This document shows, piece by piece, positions 1-9,300 of a stretch of DNA of 64,000 nucleotides. The notes under the pieces were generated by a model. That model saw only the letters and a program-made list of their open reading frames with translations. It was not told the origin of the DNA and did not search any database. The stretch is taken from contig NZ_CP092431.1 of NCBI RefSeq assembly GCF_022385335.1, positions 6,014,001-6,078,000 of the forward strand, written 5' to 3'. The translations under genes were made by a program, and so were the position numbers. Position 1 is the stretch's first letter. Each line of letters starts with the position of its first letter. This DNA comes from Streptomyces deccanensis. GTDB taxonomy: Bacteria; Actinomycetota; Actinomycetes; Streptomycetales; Streptomycetaceae.

Positions 1-415
1 CCGGCCGTCGTCCCTCAGCCCGGCCGATGTCTTTGAGTCCGCCCGTCGGCTGTCACTTCGCCTGCCGTCTTCAGGTCGGCCGCCATTTTCATCCCCGGCC
101 GCCGACTTTGAGCCCGCCTGCCGTCTCTCGCCCCGCCCGCCGTCGTCTTTCACCCCGGCCGTGGTCTTTCAGCCCGCCTGCCATTTCTTGTCTCGGTCGT
201 CGACCCTTACTCCGGGCATCGTCTTTCAGCCCGTTGCGCTGTCTTCGTTCAGGCCCGGCCGCTTCGGCTGTGGCTCTGTGAGCTATTTGGGCCGCCTTGC
301 TTTGTCTTTTGGGAGTGGCCGGGGCTGGGCTTCGGGGGCGTGGGGAACTGCGCGGGGAGGCTCTGTGGGGCTGTAGTCGCCGACGGTCCTCGCCCCCCCG
401 AGTTCTCACGGGGTG
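1..415. repeat. Non-coding stretch with degenerate ~20-30 bp repeats
   Basis: I see no convincing gene here. Positions 1-250 hold about ten degenerate copies of a unit resembling GGCCGNCGTCTTTCAGCCC, the same sequence (in the opposite orientation) that forms the tandem core of the palindromic elements near 11.3 kb and 59.3 kb. Around 332-360 lies a decayed copy of the arm of that element, recognisable by GTGGGGAACTGCGCG. The stretch ends at the stop codon of the leftward monooxygenase gene. Confidence 0.5.
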
Positions 416-1507
416 TCAGGCGGAGGGGTGCCAGCCCAGGGTTGGGCCTAGGTTTGTTGCGATGTCCGTCAGGATTTGGACGTAGTCCTCGTGTTCGAAG
501 GTGAACGGCAGGGCGAAGGCCACCTCGTCGATCTCACGGAACGCGACGTGGGCCCGTAGCCGCTCGGCGATCTCCGCGGACGTGCCCACCAGGTCCGGCG
601 CGAACAGGAGCCGCCCCGGCCCCTGCGGCGCGGTGGTCCGGGGCAACCGCTTCGCCGCGTACGCCTCGTACTTGGCGCGCTGCTCCGAGCTCGCCGAGTC
701 GGTGGGGATGACGACGAGACCCTGCGAGACCCGGGCCCGCTCGCCGTCGGGATGGTGCGCCCGGAACTCCCGGATGTGCGAGCGCTGGATCTCGGCGAAG
801 TCGATCGCCGCCGACCCCGGTTCCGCCGCCACCGCGCCCTCCAGCGGCTCCTCCACCTTCACCACGCTGCTGGTCAGGAAGTTCATCCCGTTCTCCCCGG
901 CCCACCGCGCCGACCGGACGCTGCCACCGCCGTACCACGTCCGCGCGCCCAGCCCGGGGGAGTGCGGCTGGACCCGGTCGGAGAAGACCTCGAACCCCTC
1001 GGTGCCGCTGAAGTCCGTGACCGCCTCGCCGCGTACGAAGCGCAGCAGCCGCCGGACCCGCTCGAAGCCGAAGTCCTCCGCGTCGGCGGTGTCCGGATAG
1101 AGCGCCCCCTTGACGGTGTCGTAGTGCATCGGCGGTCCGACGCTGATCCCCGGGTTGAGCCGGCCGCCGGACAGGAGGTCGACCGTGGCCAGGTCCTCGG
1201 CCAGCCGCAGCGGGTTCTCCCAGCCCAACGGGATGACCGCGGTGCCCAGTTCGATACGGGACGTGCGCTGCGAGGCGGCCGCCAACACCGCGACGGGGGA
1301 GGAGATGCCGTACTGCAGATGACGATGGCGCAGCCACGCGCTGTCGAAGCCGAGCCGCTCGCCCAGTTCGATGATCTCCAGCGTCGACTCGTGGCCCCGG
1401 CGCGGGTCGGCCTCGTCGAACAGCCCGATGGTCAGGAACCCCAGCTTCCGCAACGGCCTCGCCGCCGGTGCGCTGACGCCGTTCTCCACGTTCTCGGATC
1501 CGGCCAT
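416..1507 (-). CDS. LLM-class flavin-dependent oxidoreductase
   Basis: A 363-residue protein of the bacterial luciferase-like monooxygenase family, TIM-barrel enzymes that use reduced FMN or F420. The sequence shows the usual N-terminal strand LGFLTIGLFDEAD, the ELGERLGFDSAWLRHRH stretch, ELGTAVIPLG and GGRLNPGISVG, all in the expected order, and the length is normal. The ATG at 1507 follows GGAG by six bases; a TTG four codons upstream has no ribosome site and was not used. The substrate cannot be told from sequence. It stands alone, transcribed leftward away from the following rightward gene. Confidence 0.85.
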   Translation of the reverse strand: MAGSENVENGVSAPAARPLRKLGFLTIGLFDEADPRRGHESTLEIIELGERLGFDSAWLRHRHLQYGISSPVAVLAAASQRTSRIELGTAVIPLGWENPLRLAEDLATVDLLSGGRLNPGISVGPPMHYDTVKGALYPDTADAEDFGFERVRRLLRFVRGEAVTDFSGTEGFEVFSDRVQPHSPGLGARTWYGGGSVRSARWAGENGMNFLTSSVVKVEEPLEGAVAAEPGSAAIDFAEIQRSHIREFRAHHPDGERARVSQGLVVIPTDSASSEQRAKYEAYAAKRLPRTTAPQGPGRLLFAPDLVGTSAEIAERLRAHVAFREIDEVAFALPFTFEHEDYVQILTDIATNLGPTLGWHPSA

Positions 1508-1828
1508 CGTCTTCTCCAAGTCCTGCGGCGCGCTTCGGTGGTGGGGACGATTGTGGCAGGTGGGTCCTGGGAGGTGCCGAGTGGACTCGGTGCCGGCGGT
1601 GAGTGTGTTCCGTGAACGGGCGTACGGAGCCGGGGAGTTGCCGCTGGTCGTGCGACCTGAACTCGGTTACGGAACGTGCTGGTGCGGGCTCTGTCATCAC
1701 ACACCGCGATCATGGGGCGCCCAGCCGGGACGATCACGGGAACGACCGGGATGATGATCCGGAAAAGTTGAGGTTTCGGGCGGCGGGTGGGGCCAGCGAA
1801 GTGCCGGATCTCTCGTACAGTTTGCGCC

Positions 1829-2668
1829 GTGGGATCTCTGCGCAATCCGATCGGGCCGCTTCCCTCCACCATCTACTGGCGACGGAGGGCCGTTCTGCTG
1901 ACCGTCGTCGGTCTGCTCGCGATCCTCGTCGTGTGGGTCGTCACCGGCGGTGGCGGAGACGGCGACAACAACGCGGGTGGGCCCGACGGAAAGAATCCCG
2001 CGACCTCGATCACTCCCGGGCCGTCCAGTTCCGGTCCCGCGATCAGTGACGCACCGGGCGGACGCGATGAGTCGGGGGACGAGTCGGGGTCCGGGGGCGG
2101 CAGTTCGGGCTCCGGGGCGGGGGATGGTTCCGGGTCCGGCTCCGGTTCGGGTTCCGGTGGTGGGGAAACGACTGCCGGCGCCGGTGCGGCGGGTGGGGGC
2201 ACGTCCGACGACGGCGGCAAGAACGGCAGCAGCTCCGGGGAGCAGGTTCCGGCGGGGTCCAGCTTGCCCAACTGCACTGCCGGGGCCGTGAAGTTGACCG
2301 TGCGCAGTGTGCGTAACGCCTACGAACCCGGGGTGAACCCCACGTTCGAACTCATCGCCCGCAACTCCTCCGGTGGGGACTGCAAGCTCGATCTCGGGCC
2401 GGACAACACGGTGGTGACGATCACCCCTGCCGATGCCGACGACGCGTTCTGGGCGTCCGACGACTGTCATGAGACGGCGGGGAGCCTGATGTTCAAGGTG
2501 CCGGCCGGGGATCGGGTCACCTACACCGTGGAGTGGAACCGGGATCCCAGCGCCCCCAACTGCGCGACCCCGTCGCCTGGTTCGGCGACCGCCGGGACGT
2601 ATCTCGTCGAGGCGAAGGCTCCGGGGCTGGCCACGGCTCGGACGTCCTTCGTGCTGGAGAAGGACTGA
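1829..2668 (+). CDS. Membrane-anchored Gly/Ser-rich protein of unknown function
   Basis: A 279-residue protein with a short basic N-terminus, one membrane segment (about residues 22-39, LLTVVGLLAILVVWVV), a long low-complexity Gly/Ser/Asp linker, and a C-terminal domain of about 130 residues that looks immunoglobulin-like (NPTFELIARNSSGGDCKLDL). The topology suggests a cytoplasmic N-terminus and an exported C-terminal domain, perhaps cell-wall associated. The GTG at 1829 lies seven bases after TACAGT, so the mRNA is probably leaderless; an upstream in-frame GTG at 1787 would precede that promoter. I do not recognise a specific function. Confidence 0.7.
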   Translation: MGSLRNPIGPLPSTIYWRRRAVLLTVVGLLAILVVWVVTGGGGDGDNNAGGPDGKNPATSITPGPSSSGPAISDAPGGRDESGDESGSGGGSSGSGAGDGSGSGSGSGSGGGETTAGAGAAGGGTSDDGGKNGSSSGEQVPAGSSLPNCTAGAVKLTVRSVRNAYEPGVNPTFELIARNSSGGDCKLDLGPDNTVVTITPADADDAFWASDDCHETAGSLMFKVPAGDRVTYTVEWNRDPSAPNCATPSPGSATAGTYLVEAKAPGLATARTSFVLEKD

Positions 2669-2937
2669 CGGGCGGGTTCGGCTTCGGCTTCGGCTGGGTC
2701 CCGGTTCGGGTGCCGGGTCGCGTTCTGGCTCGCGTTCCGCAGGGGGTTCCCGCCCCCGCCGCCCCTACCCGTCCCCTCCCTGAGGGCTGCGCCCCCAGAC
2801 CCCCCTGTCGGCCTCCGGCCTCGTCCTCAAACGCCGGACGGGCTGGGTGGGCCGGGGTGCACTGACAAACCAGGACGGGCTGGGGTGCTCGGGCGGTGCG
2901 CCTGCCGCCAGAGTGGGCTGGGGTGCTTGCGGGGCCG
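2669..2937. repeat. Intergenic repeats between convergent genes
   Basis: Contains CGCCCCCGCCGCCCCTACCC and following bases (2751-2775), a 25-bp block that recurs exactly at 34969-34993 and, inverted, at 19342-19366. It is followed by ACGCCGGACGGGCTGG and a second similar GGACGGGCTGGGGTGC, intergenic words I recall as common in Streptomyces. No gene seen. Confidence 0.5.
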
Positions 2938-4062
2938 TTAGACGTAGCGTTCCAGGATTGAGGACTCTGCCAGGCGGGACAGGCCCTCGCGGACGCTGCG
3001 GGCGCGGGCCTCGCCCACGCCGTCGACCGTCTGGAGGTCGTCGACGCTGGCGGCGAGGAGCTTCTGGAGGCCGCCGAAGTGTTCGACCAGGCGGTCGATG
3101 ATCGCGCCGGGCAGGCGGGGGACCTTGGCGAGCAGGCGGTACCCGCGCGGGGAGACCGCCGAGTCCATGCCCTCCGGGGAGCCGGTGTAGCCGAGGGCGC
3201 GGGCGACCGTGGGGAGTTCGAGGAGCTCCGCGTGGGCGAGGGCGTCGAGTTCGCGGAGGGCCTCGTCGACCGTGCGGGAGCGCTTCGCGGTGGGCTCGGG
3301 GACGTAGTCCCTGACCACCAGTTCGCGCTCGGGTTCGACGCCCGCGATCAGTTCGTCGAGCTGGAGGGCCAGGAGACGGCCGTCCGTGCCCAGTTCGACC
3401 ACGTATTCGGCGATTTCGGTGGCGATGCGGCGGACCATCTCCAGGCGCTGGGCGACCGCCGAGACGTCCCGGACCGTCACCAGGTCCTCGATCTCCAGCG
3501 CGGAGAGCGTGCCGGCCACCTCGTCCAGGCGGAGCTTGTAGCGCTCCAGGGTCGCGAGGGCCTGGTTCGCGCGGGACAGGATCGCGGCCGAGTCCTCCAG
3601 GACACGGCGCTGGCCGTCGACGTAGAGGGCGATGAGGCGCATCGACTGGGAGACCGAGACGACGGGGAACCCCACCTGTTTGCTCACGCGGTCCGCCGTG
3701 CGGTGCCGGGTGCCCGTCTCCTCCGTGGGGATCGTCGGGTCGGGGACCAGCTGGACGCCCGCCCGGAGGATCTTGGAGAGGTCCGAGGACAGCACGATGC
3801 CGCCGTCGAGCTTGCACAGCTCGCGCAGGCGCGTCGCCGTGAACTCGACATCCAGGACGAAACCACCCGTGCACATCGGCTCGACGGTCTTGTCGAAGCC
3901 GAGCACGATGAGCCCGCCCGTGTTGCCACGGAGGATCCGTTCAAGCCCGTCGCGCAGGGCCGTGCCTGGGGCCACGGCGCTCAGTGAGGCGCGCATGAGG
4001 CCATCGGCACCGGAGCTCCCACCGGACTTTCCGGGAGCTGCTGCCCGGTCGTTGGCTGCCAC
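2938..4062 (-). CDS. disA: DNA integrity scanning protein DisA (diadenylate cyclase)
   Basis: A 374-residue DisA that condenses two ATP to cyclic di-AMP. The N-terminal DAC domain carries the DGA-type motif as DGG (residues 86-88, [14 protein letters not shown]) and the RHR motif in GTRHRTADR (119-121). A helical linker follows, and the C-terminus has a helix-hairpin-helix DNA-binding region ([19 protein letters not shown]) that senses branched DNA in the family. The GTG at 4062 follows GGAGGA at good spacing. It lies 81 bp downstream of radA in the same direction, the usual pairing; RadA binds DisA in other bacteria. The Gly for Ala in the DGA motif is a mild variant and Asp86 is retained. 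Confidence 0.97.
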   Translation of the reverse strand: MAANDRAAAPGKSGGSSGADGLMRASLSAVAPGTALRDGLERILRGNTGGLIVLGFDKTVEPMCTGGFVLDVEFTATRLRELCKLDGGIVLSSDLSKILRAGVQLVPDPTIPTEETGTRHRTADRVSKQVGFPVVSVSQSMRLIALYVDGQRRVLEDSAAILSRANQALATLERYKLRLDEVAGTLSALEIEDLVTVRDVSAVAQRLEMVRRIATEIAEYVVELGTDGRLLALQLDELIAGVEPERELVVRDYVPEPTAKRSRTVDEALRELDALAHAELLELPTVARALGYTGSPEGMDSAVSPRGYRLLAKVPRLPGAIIDRLVEHFGGLQKLLAASVDDLQTVDGVGEARARSVREGLSRLAESSILERYV

Positions 4063-4143
4063 TGCACTCCTCCGGTCGCAGGTTCTGGGGCGCTCCCGTT
4101 TCGCACACGTGGTTCGTACGGACGGGCGAGACCTGGGCAAAGT

Positions 4144-5553
4144 CTACCGGCGGTCCTCCTCGTCCCGTGGGGCCTCTCGCCGACGGGATCGGGGCAGTAC
4201 CCGGAGCGCGTCCCCCATGTCGGCCACTTCCAGCACCTTCATGCCGGGCGGAACCTTGCCGGGATCGGACGGAACGAGCGCGTGCGTGAACCCGAGACGG
4301 TGCGCTTCGGAGAGCCGGCGCTGGACGCCCGTGACCCGTCTGACCTCGCCCGCCAGTCCCACTTCGCCGATGGCGACGAGGTTCTTGGGCAGGGGGGTGT
4401 CGGTGGCCGCCGACGCCAGGGCCAGGGCGATCGCCAGGTCCGCGGCGGGTTCGGAGAGCTTCACGCCGCCGACCGTCGCGGAGTAGATGTCCCGCTTGCC
4501 GAGAGCGCTGATCCGGCCGCGCTGCTCCAGAACCGCCAGCATCATCGAGACCCGGGAGGTCTCCAGGCCGGAGGTCGTGCGGCGGGGGGAGGGGAGCTGC
4601 GAGTCGACTGTGAGCGACTGCACTTCCGCGACCAGGGGGCGGCGGCCCTCCAGGGTGACCGTCAGGCAGGTGCCGGGGACGGGTTCGTCGCGGCGGGTGA
4701 GGAAGAGGCCGCTGGGGTCGGTCAGGCCGGTGATGCCCTCGTCGTGCAGCTCGAAGCAGCCGACCTCGTCCGTGGCGCCGTAGCGGTTCTTGACGCCGCG
4801 GACCAGGCGGAGGCGGGCGTGGCGGTCGCCCTCGAAGTGCAGCACCACGTCGACGAGGTGCTCCAGGAGGCGGGGGCCCGCGATGGCGCCGTCCTTGGTG
4901 ACGTGGCCCACGAGGAGCGTGGACATGCCGCGTTCCTTGGAGGCGCGGATCAGGGCGCCGGCGACCTCGCGGACCTGGGCCATGCCGCCGGGGGCGCCGT
5001 CGATCTCCGGGGAGGCGACCGTCTGGACCGAGTCGAGGATCAGGAGGGACGGCTTGACCGCGTCCAAGTGGCCGAGGACGGCGGAGAGGTCGGTCTCGGC
5101 GGCGAGGTAGAGGTGGTCGTGGAGGGCGTTGATGCGGTCGGCGCGCAGGCGGACCTGGCTGGCGGACTCCTCGCCGGTGACGTAGAGGGTCGGGTGCTCG
5201 GCGCTCGCGGACTTGGCGGCGGCGTCGAGGAGGAGCGTGGACTTGCCCACGCCGGGCTCGCCCGCGAGGAGGACGACGGCGCCGGGGACCAGGCCGCCGC
5301 CCAGGACCCGGTCCAGCTCGGGGACGCCGGTGGAGCGTGCGGTGGCCTGGCGGCCGTCCACCTGGGCGATGGGGACGGCGGAGGTGGTGACGCGGCCGGG
5401 GCTCGTCGTGCGGACGGCTGGGGTGCCGTACTCCTCGACCGTGCCCCAGGCCTGGCATTCGGGGCAGCGGCCCAGCCACTTGGCCGTCTGCCAGCCGCAT
5501 TCCGTGCAGCGGTATGCCGGGCGGTCCTTCGCGGTCTTCGTACGGGCAGCCAT
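4144..5553 (-). CDS. radA: DNA repair protein RadA
   Basis: A 469-residue RecA-like branch-migration helicase for recombinational repair. An N-terminal C4 zinc finger (Cys16, 19, 30, 33: CTECGWQTAKWLGRCPEC) is followed by a Walker A GEPGVGKST, Walker B LLILDSVQT, the RadA-specific KNRYG motif and a C-terminal Lon-protease-like domain (LSEPAADLAIALALASAATD). The length is typical. The ATG at 5553 has no Shine-Dalgarno; a TACGGT lies six bases before it, so the message is probably leaderless. It is the first gene of a likely radA-disA operon. Confidence 0.97.
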   Translation of the reverse strand: MAARTKTAKDRPAYRCTECGWQTAKWLGRCPECQAWGTVEEYGTPAVRTTSPGRVTTSAVPIAQVDGRQATARSTGVPELDRVLGGGLVPGAVVLLAGEPGVGKSTLLLDAAAKSASAEHPTLYVTGEESASQVRLRADRINALHDHLYLAAETDLSAVLGHLDAVKPSLLILDSVQTVASPEIDGAPGGMAQVREVAGALIRASKERGMSTLLVGHVTKDGAIAGPRLLEHLVDVVLHFEGDRHARLRLVRGVKNRYGATDEVGCFELHDEGITGLTDPSGLFLTRRDEPVPGTCLTVTLEGRRPLVAEVQSLTVDSQLPSPRRTTSGLETSRVSMMLAVLEQRGRISALGKRDIYSATVGGVKLSEPAADLAIALALASAATDTPLPKNLVAIGEVGLAGEVRRVTGVQRRLSEAHRLGFTHALVPSDPGKVPPGMKVLEVADMGDALRVLPRSRRREAPRDEEDRR

Positions 5554-5781
5554 GGACGAACCGTAACGGAGGGCACTGACAGTGTCCGACGGGTGGGCGA
5601 AGGGGGCGTGGGGGGACGGGCTTTGGGGGCGTGACTCTGGGGGCGTGACTCTGGGGGCGGGGAGGGATGGGGGGCGGGGAGAGGAGGGCGCGGGTGTGTG
5701 GGGCTTCTCGCGCGGTTCCCCGCGCCCCTTCGGGGCACGGGGCCTTCCGTGCGTTCGCGGCCTTCCCGACCGCTCGGTCGC
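5554..5781. repeat. Intergenic G-rich repeats and a single palindrome arm
   Basis: Positions 5622-5660 hold two tandem copies of a 14-bp unit GGGGGCGTGACTCT plus a partial third. At 5700-5735 there is one arm of the dispersed palindromic element (GGGGCTTCTCGCGCGGTT onward) with a TTCG loop and GGGG that could close as a hairpin. The element lies between the radA start and the stop of the leftward hydrolase gene. No gene seen. Confidence 0.5.
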
Positions 5782-7176
5782 CTACGGGCGGCGGCCGATG
5801 GTCAGTTCGGCCGGGCGGTACGGGATGTAGGCCGCGCCGTCCAGGCCGAGGGCCGTGGCGGCGGACTGGAGCGCCGCCGGGGTGGCCGAGGCGCCCCAGC
5901 GGCCGGTGTCGAGGCGGGACTCCAGGGCGTGCAGGGCGGCCACCGTCTCGGCGGTGGTGAAGGCGCAGTGGCCCTGGCGTTCGACATAGGCCTGGCGGAG
6001 CTGCGCGGCGTCGCCCGAGGCGCGGACCCGGGTGGCGAAGCGGGACTCCTGTTCCACCGGGACGAGGTCGTCGGCGGTGGTGTGGATGTTGAGGAGGGGG
6101 ACGGCGAGGCCCTGGCCGGCGGAGGACGTGCGGAGGCCCTCGGCGACGGCGGCCGGGTCGGCGGTGATGGTGGCGTTGTTCGTCAGGTCGCGCAAATCGG
6201 CCCGCAGGTCGAGGCCGGCCTTCTTGTAGAGGGCCTTGACGAGGGGAGCGTGCTGGGAAGTCGCGAGCACGCGCGCGTAGTCGACGCCCTTGTTGCCGGA
6301 GTTGTTGCCGCCGAGGGCCTTCTCGACGTGGAAGCGGGCGGGCTCGACGCGGTTGAGGACGCCCTGGGCCAGCCACGCGTACTGCTGGGCCTGCTGTTCG
6401 TCCCGGTCGCCGGGGGCGGGGCGCTCCTTTCCGGGTGCCCAGGTGGGCAGGTTGAGGTAGGCGGCCGCGAGGGCGATCCGCGCGCGGCCCTCCGGGGTCT
6501 TCTGGGCGGCGACGACGGCGTCGGTGAGCTGGCGCCCGGTGGCGGCGCCCTCGGCCTCGGAGGCGAAGTCCACCAGCTTCACGGGAGTGCCGGGGAGCAG
6601 GAGCTGGGCGATCGTGTACTCGGCGTCGAGCTGGTAGGTGTGCAGGTCGTTGGCTCCTGCCACGAGACCGCACAGGCCCAGGGCGCCGTCGATCCCGCCC
6701 GCGCCCGAGCGGGCGAGCTGGGCGTTGACCAGCCCGCCCATGGACTGGCCGATGGAGAGCGTGCGGACGGGTTCGCCGATCCTCTCGGTGACCGCCTCGA
6801 CGGTGGCGACCTGGTCGCGCGCCGCGCTCTCCAGCGCCCAGAGGGTCTCGCTCACGTCGTAGGAGGAGCCGGTGAGCGCGTAGCCCTCTTCGAGGAGGCG
6901 GAGGCGTACGGCCTCGCGGGGGGCGTTCTGCGGCGTCGTGGCGCCGAAGCCGTGGCTGAAGACGATCAGGGTGCCGTTCCAGTTCTCCGGGACGTCCGCT
7001 ATCCAGGCGGCGCCGTCGGGGAGGGTGCCGGTGAGGCGTTCGACGGCGGGCGCGGCGGCCGCGGGGGTGGCGGTCGAGACGGAGGCGCCGGTCAGCGAGA
7101 GGACGACGGTCGCGGCCAGGGCGGTGAGGGCGCGCTTGGTGGAACGGCGGGTGGAGCGGCGGGTGCGTACGGCCAT
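5782..7176 (-). CDS. Secreted alpha/beta hydrolase, tripeptidyl-aminopeptidase-like
   Basis: A 464-residue exported alpha/beta hydrolase. A basic N-region and hydrophobic core (ALTALAATVVLSLTGASVS) ending in ATPAAAA give a signal peptide with cleavage near residue 42. The catalytic triad candidates are Ser in GQSMGG, Asp in TADDLVP and His in GHCAF, in that order. The oxyanion strand is LIVFSHGFGATTP. The substrate is unknown; peptidase or esterase are both possible. The start has GGAG about ten bases upstream. It diverges from the sigma-like fusion gene across a 245-bp spacer. Confidence 0.85.
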   Translation of the reverse strand: MAVRTRRSTRRSTKRALTALAATVVLSLTGASVSTATPAAAAPAVERLTGTLPDGAAWIADVPENWNGTLIVFSHGFGATTPQNAPREAVRLRLLEEGYALTGSSYDVSETLWALESAARDQVATVEAVTERIGEPVRTLSIGQSMGGLVNAQLARSGAGGIDGALGLCGLVAGANDLHTYQLDAEYTIAQLLLPGTPVKLVDFASEAEGAATGRQLTDAVVAAQKTPEGRARIALAAAYLNLPTWAPGKERPAPGDRDEQQAQQYAWLAQGVLNRVEPARFHVEKALGGNNSGNKGVDYARVLATSQHAPLVKALYKKAGLDLRADLRDLTNNATITADPAAVAEGLRTSSAGQGLAVPLLNIHTTADDLVPVEQESRFATRVRASGDAAQLRQAYVERQGHCAFTTAETVAALHALESRLDTGRWGASATPAALQSAATALGLDGAAYIPYRPAELTIGRRP

Positions 7177-7421
7177 GGGGGTGGGGCTCCTGTCGACGCG
7201 GAGGAGGGGCGGTGCTCGTCGTACTTGGGAGTAACGCGTACGCCAAGGAATGTAGGGCTACTTTCTGGTGGCGGTCAATAAAGTGCACAACATTCGCCAT
7301 GGGTCCCGCGCGCCGCGGAATGCGGGATTCCTGTCCCCTTATGAGGGATCGTTTCACCCGTACGGAGTAAATGTGCTCAAGGGGCGAGAAGGTGCTGGTT
7401 CCGGGCGCCTACCGTCCATGA
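7177..7421. other. Divergent promoter region
   Basis: This 245-bp spacer separates the leftward hydrolase from the rightward fusion gene and is less GC-rich than its surroundings (7250-7390). TACCGT at 7410-7415 stands six bases before the fusion gene ATG. I see no gene or convincing operator in it. Confidence 0.35.
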
Positions 7422-9164
7422 ATGATGAGCATCAGTCCGGAGACCTCGACCCGCACCACCGGCGCGCACCGGGCGTACCGCGAGGCGCGCGATCGGGCGG
7501 CGGCGCACGCGGTGGCGCAGCGCCCGCTGGCGCGCTACGAGCCGTACCTGGACGGCCTGTTCACCTACTGCATGTCCGTGCTGTGCGACCGCGACGCGGC
7601 CACCGCCGCCCTCGCCGACGTGCTCGCCCTCGCCGAGCGGCGCCGGGGGCCGGACACCGCCGACGACCGCCGCGCCTGGCTGTACGCACTGGCCCGCTGG
7701 GCCTGTCTGCGCAAGCTCGCCGAGACCAGGCAGAAGCGGGCCCACACCGAGAAGGCGCACGTCGAGAAGGCACGCGTCGAGAAGGCGCGTGCCGGGAATG
7801 CGCGCGCCGGCAAGAGCGCCGTCAGGGGTGCCGGTGCGGGTGTCGTCCTCTCCGAGGACGAGGAGCGGCAGCGGCGGCGTGAACTGGCGCTGCTCGCCTG
7901 GCCGGAGGCCGCCGGCACCACGCCCGAGCAGCGCGAGGCACTGGAGTTGGCCGTACGGCATCAGCTCACCGCCCATGAGGTCGCCGCCGTGCTGGGCATG
8001 GACCGCACCGCCGCGCGGGAACTCCTCGCCTCCGCCGCCTGCGAGGTGGAGCGCACCCGGGCCGCCCTCGCCGTCGTCGAGACCGGCGCCTGTCCGAGCG
8101 TCGCCCGGCTGACCGGTGACCACCAACTCGTCCTGAGCGCCACCCTGCGCCGCGAGCTGGTCCGGCACGTCGACGACTGTCCTGTCTGCCGTCGCGCCGC
8201 CGAGCGCGCCGTCCCCGGCCGCTGGCCCGGCACCACCGTCACGCCCGCCGCGCTGCCGGTGCTCGAAGCGCCGCGCGCCGCCCTGGGGCCCGCGATGGCC
8301 CACCTCACGCGCGCGCGGGGCGGCGCCCCGCGCTTCGACCGGCGTGGCTTCCCCATGGACCCGAGGGACCGCGCCGCCCGCCGAGAGCGGCTGCGCGCGC
8401 GGGCCGTGACCACCACCGTCGTCGCCACCGTCGTCGCCGCGCCCGTCTTCGCCCTCTGGGCCGCCTACCGGGGTGCCCCCCTCATCGGTGAGGGCGACGA
8501 CGGCCGTTCGGTCAGCGCGGGCGAGGAACAGGGCGAGGGCGACGGCACCGTCGGCGACGGCGGCGGAGACGCCTACGAGAACGCCGGCAACGCCCGGACT
8601 CGGCCCGACGCCCGCCACCGCCGAGGCAAACACGCGGCGGACGACGTGTCCGTGGAGGTCACCCAGGGCAAAGGGCGGGGCGCGCTCTCCATCACCGCCG
8701 CGAACGACGGGGACACCACCCTCATCACCCTCCGGGCGAGCGGAGACTCGCCCGTCCGCTGGTCCGCCCGCACCGGCGCCGACTGGCTCTACCTCAGTCA
8801 GTCCTCGGGCACCCTGAAACCTGGCGAGTCCCTGACGATCAAGGTGTACGTCGACCAGCTGAGCGAGCCCTCCGGGTACTGGACCGCGCGGGTCATGCTG
8901 GCTCCGTCGGACGCCGTGGTGACGATCGAGGGCTACGGTCCGGTGCCGACGCCACCGGTCGACTCCCGGCCGACCCCCACCGCCCCGGACCCCGGCCCGC
9001 CGAGGCCCACCGTCCCACCACCCACCCCCGACCCGGACCCCACGCCGACCGGCCCGGCCCAGCCGGATCCCACGCCGACCTCCACCGACCCGGCCCCCAC
9101 GGACCCGGGCGACCCCACACCACCCCCGGGCGACGGAGGCGGCGACCCCCCACCGGCGTCATAG
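7422..9164 (+). CDS. Sigma-like/anti-sigma-like membrane protein with BACON domain
   Basis: A 580-residue composite protein. Residues about 35-105 resemble ECF sigma region 2 (YLDGLFTYCMSVLCDRDAATAAL) and 165-215 resemble region 4 with an HTH (LTAHEVAAVLGMDRTAAREL); both are diverged. They are joined by a Lys/Ala/Glu repeat linker (108-132). His249-x3-Cys253-x2-Cys256 matches the zinc anti-sigma motif. One membrane helix (about 327-347) leads to an acidic linker, a BACON-like beta domain (about 405-505, WLYLSQSSGTLKPGESL) and a Pro/Thr/Asp-rich tail. It is likely a membrane sensor with a cytoplasmic DNA-binding-like half. The ATG sits six bases after TACCGT, suggesting a leaderless mRNA. Confidence 0.75.
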   Translation: MMSISPETSTRTTGAHRAYREARDRAAAHAVAQRPLARYEPYLDGLFTYCMSVLCDRDAATAALADVLALAERRRGPDTADDRRAWLYALARWACLRKLAETRQKRAHTEKAHVEKARVEKARAGNARAGKSAVRGAGAGVVLSEDEERQRRRELALLAWPEAAGTTPEQREALELAVRHQLTAHEVAAVLGMDRTAARELLASAACEVERTRAALAVVETGACPSVARLTGDHQLVLSATLRRELVRHVDDCPVCRRAAERAVPGRWPGTTVTPAALPVLEAPRAALGPAMAHLTRARGGAPRFDRRGFPMDPRDRAARRERLRARAVTTTVVATVVAAPVFALWAAYRGAPLIGEGDDGRSVSAGEEQGEGDGTVGDGGGDAYENAGNARTRPDARHRRGKHAADDVSVEVTQGKGRGALSITAANDGDTTLITLRASGDSPVRWSARTGADWLYLSQSSGTLKPGESLTIKVYVDQLSEPSGYWTARVMLAPSDAVVTIEGYGPVPTPPVDSRPTPTAPDPGPPRPTVPPPTPDPDPTPTGPAQPDPTPTSTDPAPTDPGDPTPPPGDGGGDPPPAS

Positions 9165-9300
9165 ACGGGCAGGAGCCGAGCGTCGGGAAGAGGCCGGTGG
9201 TCCGGGCACCCGGCCGGCCCGGGCGCCGCGCAGCCGTGGTGGCAGCGCGCCGTCCGGTCGGGACCGCCCGGTCGGGTTGTCCGTTTGTTCGTCTACCGGC

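Noticed and set aside
1..250. Repeat tract as a CRISPR array
   Set aside because: Units are degenerate, unevenly spaced and GC-rich with no constant repeat and unique spacers; no cas genes are in the window.
3941..7357. A 1,138-codon open frame on the minus strand across disA, radA and the hydrolase
   Set aside because: It is a shadow frame produced by high GC; the translation is Arg/Pro/His-rich without any domain, while the real genes have clear motifs and start sites.
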